Of a DNA stretch of 6,720 nt, positions 5,642 through 6,720 are shown in pieces (the stretch's first letter is position 1; the number at the start of each line of letters is the position of its first letter). This DNA comes from an uncultured archaeon. Its GTDB lineage: Archaea > Thermoproteota > Nitrososphaeria > Nitrososphaerales > Nitrosopumilaceae. A program made the position numbers and the translations under genes. The notes under the pieces are model-generated. The model made no database searches, was not told the origin of the DNA, and saw only the letters and a list, made by a program, of their open reading frames with translations. The DNA lies in NCBI GenBank assembly GCA_950073955.1, contig CATMRH010000066.1, forward strand, positions 1 to 6,720, given 5' to 3'.

Positions 5642-6295
5642 GTGAATCAAAATATGCAGTTGAAAATTCATCCTAAAATAATTGTTGGATTACAAGGAAT
5701 TATTTCGGGTGGAATTTCAGTTGAGGATTTTTCTGCTGTTACAAAACTGAATGTTATAGACTCCGAAACAATTTTAGATGAATTCCTAAAAAACGATATT
5801 GGAACAAAACAAGACAATTCATATTATTTTGAAGATGGTGATAAATTAAAAATTGCTGTTGCGTTACTTGAGAACGGTTTTCCTATTGATGAAATTTCAA
5901 TTGCGTTGGATTGGAAAGATTTTGAAGGTTTGACTGCAACAATTTTGGCGTCAAAAGATTTTGCAGTAATTAAGAACATGATTTTAACTAAACCCAGAAT
6001 GGAAATTGATGTTATTGGTATTCGATTAGGCATTGCAATTTTAATTGATTGTAAACATTGGAAGCGTTACAGCATTTCATCATTAACATCTGTTGTCAAA
6101 AAACAAATTAAACGAACAAAACACTACGTTGCAAAAACTCAGGGGGCAATCGCTGTACCTGTAATTGTTACATTGTATCAAGATAAAGTAGATTTTATTC
6201 AAAGCGTACCTATAGTGCCTATTTTCCAATTTTCTTCATTTATTGATGAATTTTATGGAAACCTTGATCAGATGAAGACTATAGAAACAAACTAG
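5642..6295 (+). CDS. Winged-helix / PD-(D/E)XK nuclease-fold protein
   Basis: This 217-residue protein has a helical N-terminal half (about 10-90) resembling a winged-helix DNA-binding domain (G-G-I-S-V-E-D-F ... S-Y-Y-F-E-D-G) and a C-terminal half with the full restriction-endonuclease-like signature. That signature is DWKDFEG (90-96, E95 as the helix-A acid), MEIDVIG (120-126, D123), ILIDCKHW (133-140, D136-x-K138) and a following helix with Q155 in KKQIKR. D123, D136 and K138 are the expected metal-binding and catalytic residues, all present. It is therefore probably an active metal-dependent DNA endonuclease or repair nuclease. No methyltransferase or specificity gene is visible, so a classical restriction system is not supported here. 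The GTG start at 5642 is favoured by a TATA-like box about 26 bases upstream; ATG 5654 is an in-frame alternative. The 3' end overlaps the convergent DUF2070 gene by 17 bases. Confidence 0.75.
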   Translation: MNQNMQLKIHPKIIVGLQGIISGGISVEDFSAVTKLNVIDSETILDEFLKNDIGTKQDNSYYFEDGDKLKIAVALLENGFPIDEISIALDWKDFEGLTATILASKDFAVIKNMILTKPRMEIDVIGIRLGIAILIDCKHWKRYSISSLTSVVKKQIKRTKHYVAKTQGAIAVPVIVTLYQDKVDFIQSVPIVPIFQFSSFIDEFYGNLDQMKTIETN

Positions 6296-6720
6296 TTATA
6301 AAAAGACAGACTCCTCCAATCATGAATATTTTTGATATTTTCAAAGAGTTATCAAGTGCTTTAGAAAAGTCCTCAAATATTCCCTGACCCATAATTTTTA
6401 CATCTGCTTGGTTTTCCAATATTTCATACTTTGCAGTTGTTGTTTTTGTTTCAGCAATTTCAGCAATGCCCAAAAACCATTTTGATAATTTTTCAGAATC
6501 TGTAATCAAACCTAATTGATAGTATCCATTTCTGTTTCTAGCTTTAACTGGTGCATAATGAGTGTCTGATGTACAAATCTCTAAAAGATTATAGTCTCTT
6601 TTTGTAAAATTTTCTACAATTTTCTCTCTTACTCCATTTTCCATGTTATTTGCATCAGCCCATCCTATGAAGTATTTTTTATCATTGATTTTTAGACATA
6701 TTATTCCAAGGCCCCCCATT
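6279..6720 (-). CDS. DUF2070 family membrane protein, C-terminal part (5' end beyond the window)
   Basis: At least 146 C-terminal residues are visible, ending at TAG (6281-6279). The visible ATG at 6719 is most likely internal: DUF2070 proteins are usually several hundred residues, with a multi-helix N-terminal membrane region before this soluble part, and the fragment opens straight into the conserved G-G-L-G-I strand. Family-like features in order (numbered from that methionine) are ADANNMENGVREKI (21-34), CTSDTHYAPV (49-58, with the S-D-T-H block), N-G-Y-Y-Q-L-G (64-70), and a final transmembrane helix (about 128-146, I-S-K-I-F-M-I-G-G ... S-L-F-L). D22, D52 and H54 could form a metal or phosphate site, but this is inference; the family has no function I can name with confidence. 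It overlaps the convergent nuclease gene by 17 bases. Confidence 0.75.
   Translation of the reverse strand, partial: MGGLGIICLKINDKKYFIGWADANNMENGVREKIVENFTKRDYNLLEICTSDTHYAPVKARNRNGYYQLGLITDSEKLSKWFLGIAEIAETKTTTAKYEILENQADVKIMGQGIFEDFSKALDNSLKISKIFMIGGVCLFITSLFL
6329..6341 (+). terminator. Possible U-tract terminator for the nuclease gene
   Basis: Two T-runs on the plus strand (TTTTT 6329-6333 and TTTT 6338-6341) lie 34-46 bases after the stop at 6295. Archaeal RNA polymerase terminates at such T-rich tracts. They lie within the antisense strand of the DUF2070 gene, where AAA/ATC codons would produce them anyway, so support is weak. Confidence 0.25.

Noticed and set aside
5824..6033. 69-codon open frame on the minus strand
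   Set aside because: Antisense to the PD-(D/E)XK core, whose active-site motifs clearly mark the real frame.
5642..6295. Restriction-modification system
   Set aside because: No DNA methyltransferase, specificity subunit or helicase motif is in any frame of the window, so only the nuclease-fold protein itself is supported.
6717..6719. ATG as the true start of a small 146-residue protein
   Set aside because: DUF2070 proteins carry an N-terminal membrane region before this domain and the fragment begins within a conserved strand; continuation past the edge is more likely, though it cannot be proven here.

Overview
The window looks like chromosomal DNA of an ammonia-oxidising-type archaeon (Nitrososphaerota/Thaumarchaeota, Nitrosopumilus-like). 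This is an inference. It rests on strongly AT-rich DNA (roughly one third GC by eye), an archaeal-type Tsr3 rRNA modification enzyme, a DUF2070 protein (an archaeal family), a large secreted protein with 'TDKxxYxPGxxVxITG' Ig-like repeats, and a family 5 solute-binding protein with a C-terminal membrane anchor. I see no insertion sequence, CRISPR array, tRNA or rRNA. Coding density is very high, and no stretch over 300 bases lacks a gene.

Layout. (1) 1-2583 (+) is the 3' part of a gene for a very large, probably extracellular protein. It has six visible Ig-like/MG2-like domains and a C-terminal cap domain with a C-x7-C pair. (2) 2609-3109 (+) is tsr3, the 16S rRNA aminocarboxypropyltransferase. 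It starts 25 bases after the previous stop and converges, with a 6-base overlap, on (3) 3104-5560 (-), an SBP_bac_5-type lipid- or peptide-class solute-binding protein with a signal peptide, an Ig-like stalk and a C-terminal transmembrane anchor. (4) 5561-5641 is an 81-base divergent promoter region holding a near-perfect 15-base direct repeat whose minus-strand reading contains a TATA-like box. (5) 5642-6295 (+) is a winged-helix plus PD-(D/E)XK nuclease protein. It converges, with a 17-base overlap, on (6) 6279-6720 (-), the C-terminal end of a DUF2070 membrane protein that runs off the right edge.

The genes do not form one pathway. Genes 1 and 3 act at the cell surface (repeat protein, nutrient binding), tsr3 acts in ribosome maturation, gene 5 is probably a DNA-processing enzyme, and gene 6 is a membrane protein of unknown role. 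The most notable observation is that the two halves of the family 5 solute-binding fold appear in swapped order in gene 3. The hallmarks of the usual C-terminal half (residues about 30-355) come before those of the usual N-terminal half (about 362-680), which suggests a circular permutation. The tandem promoter-like repeat in front of that gene and the orphan nuclease beside it are the next points worth checking.
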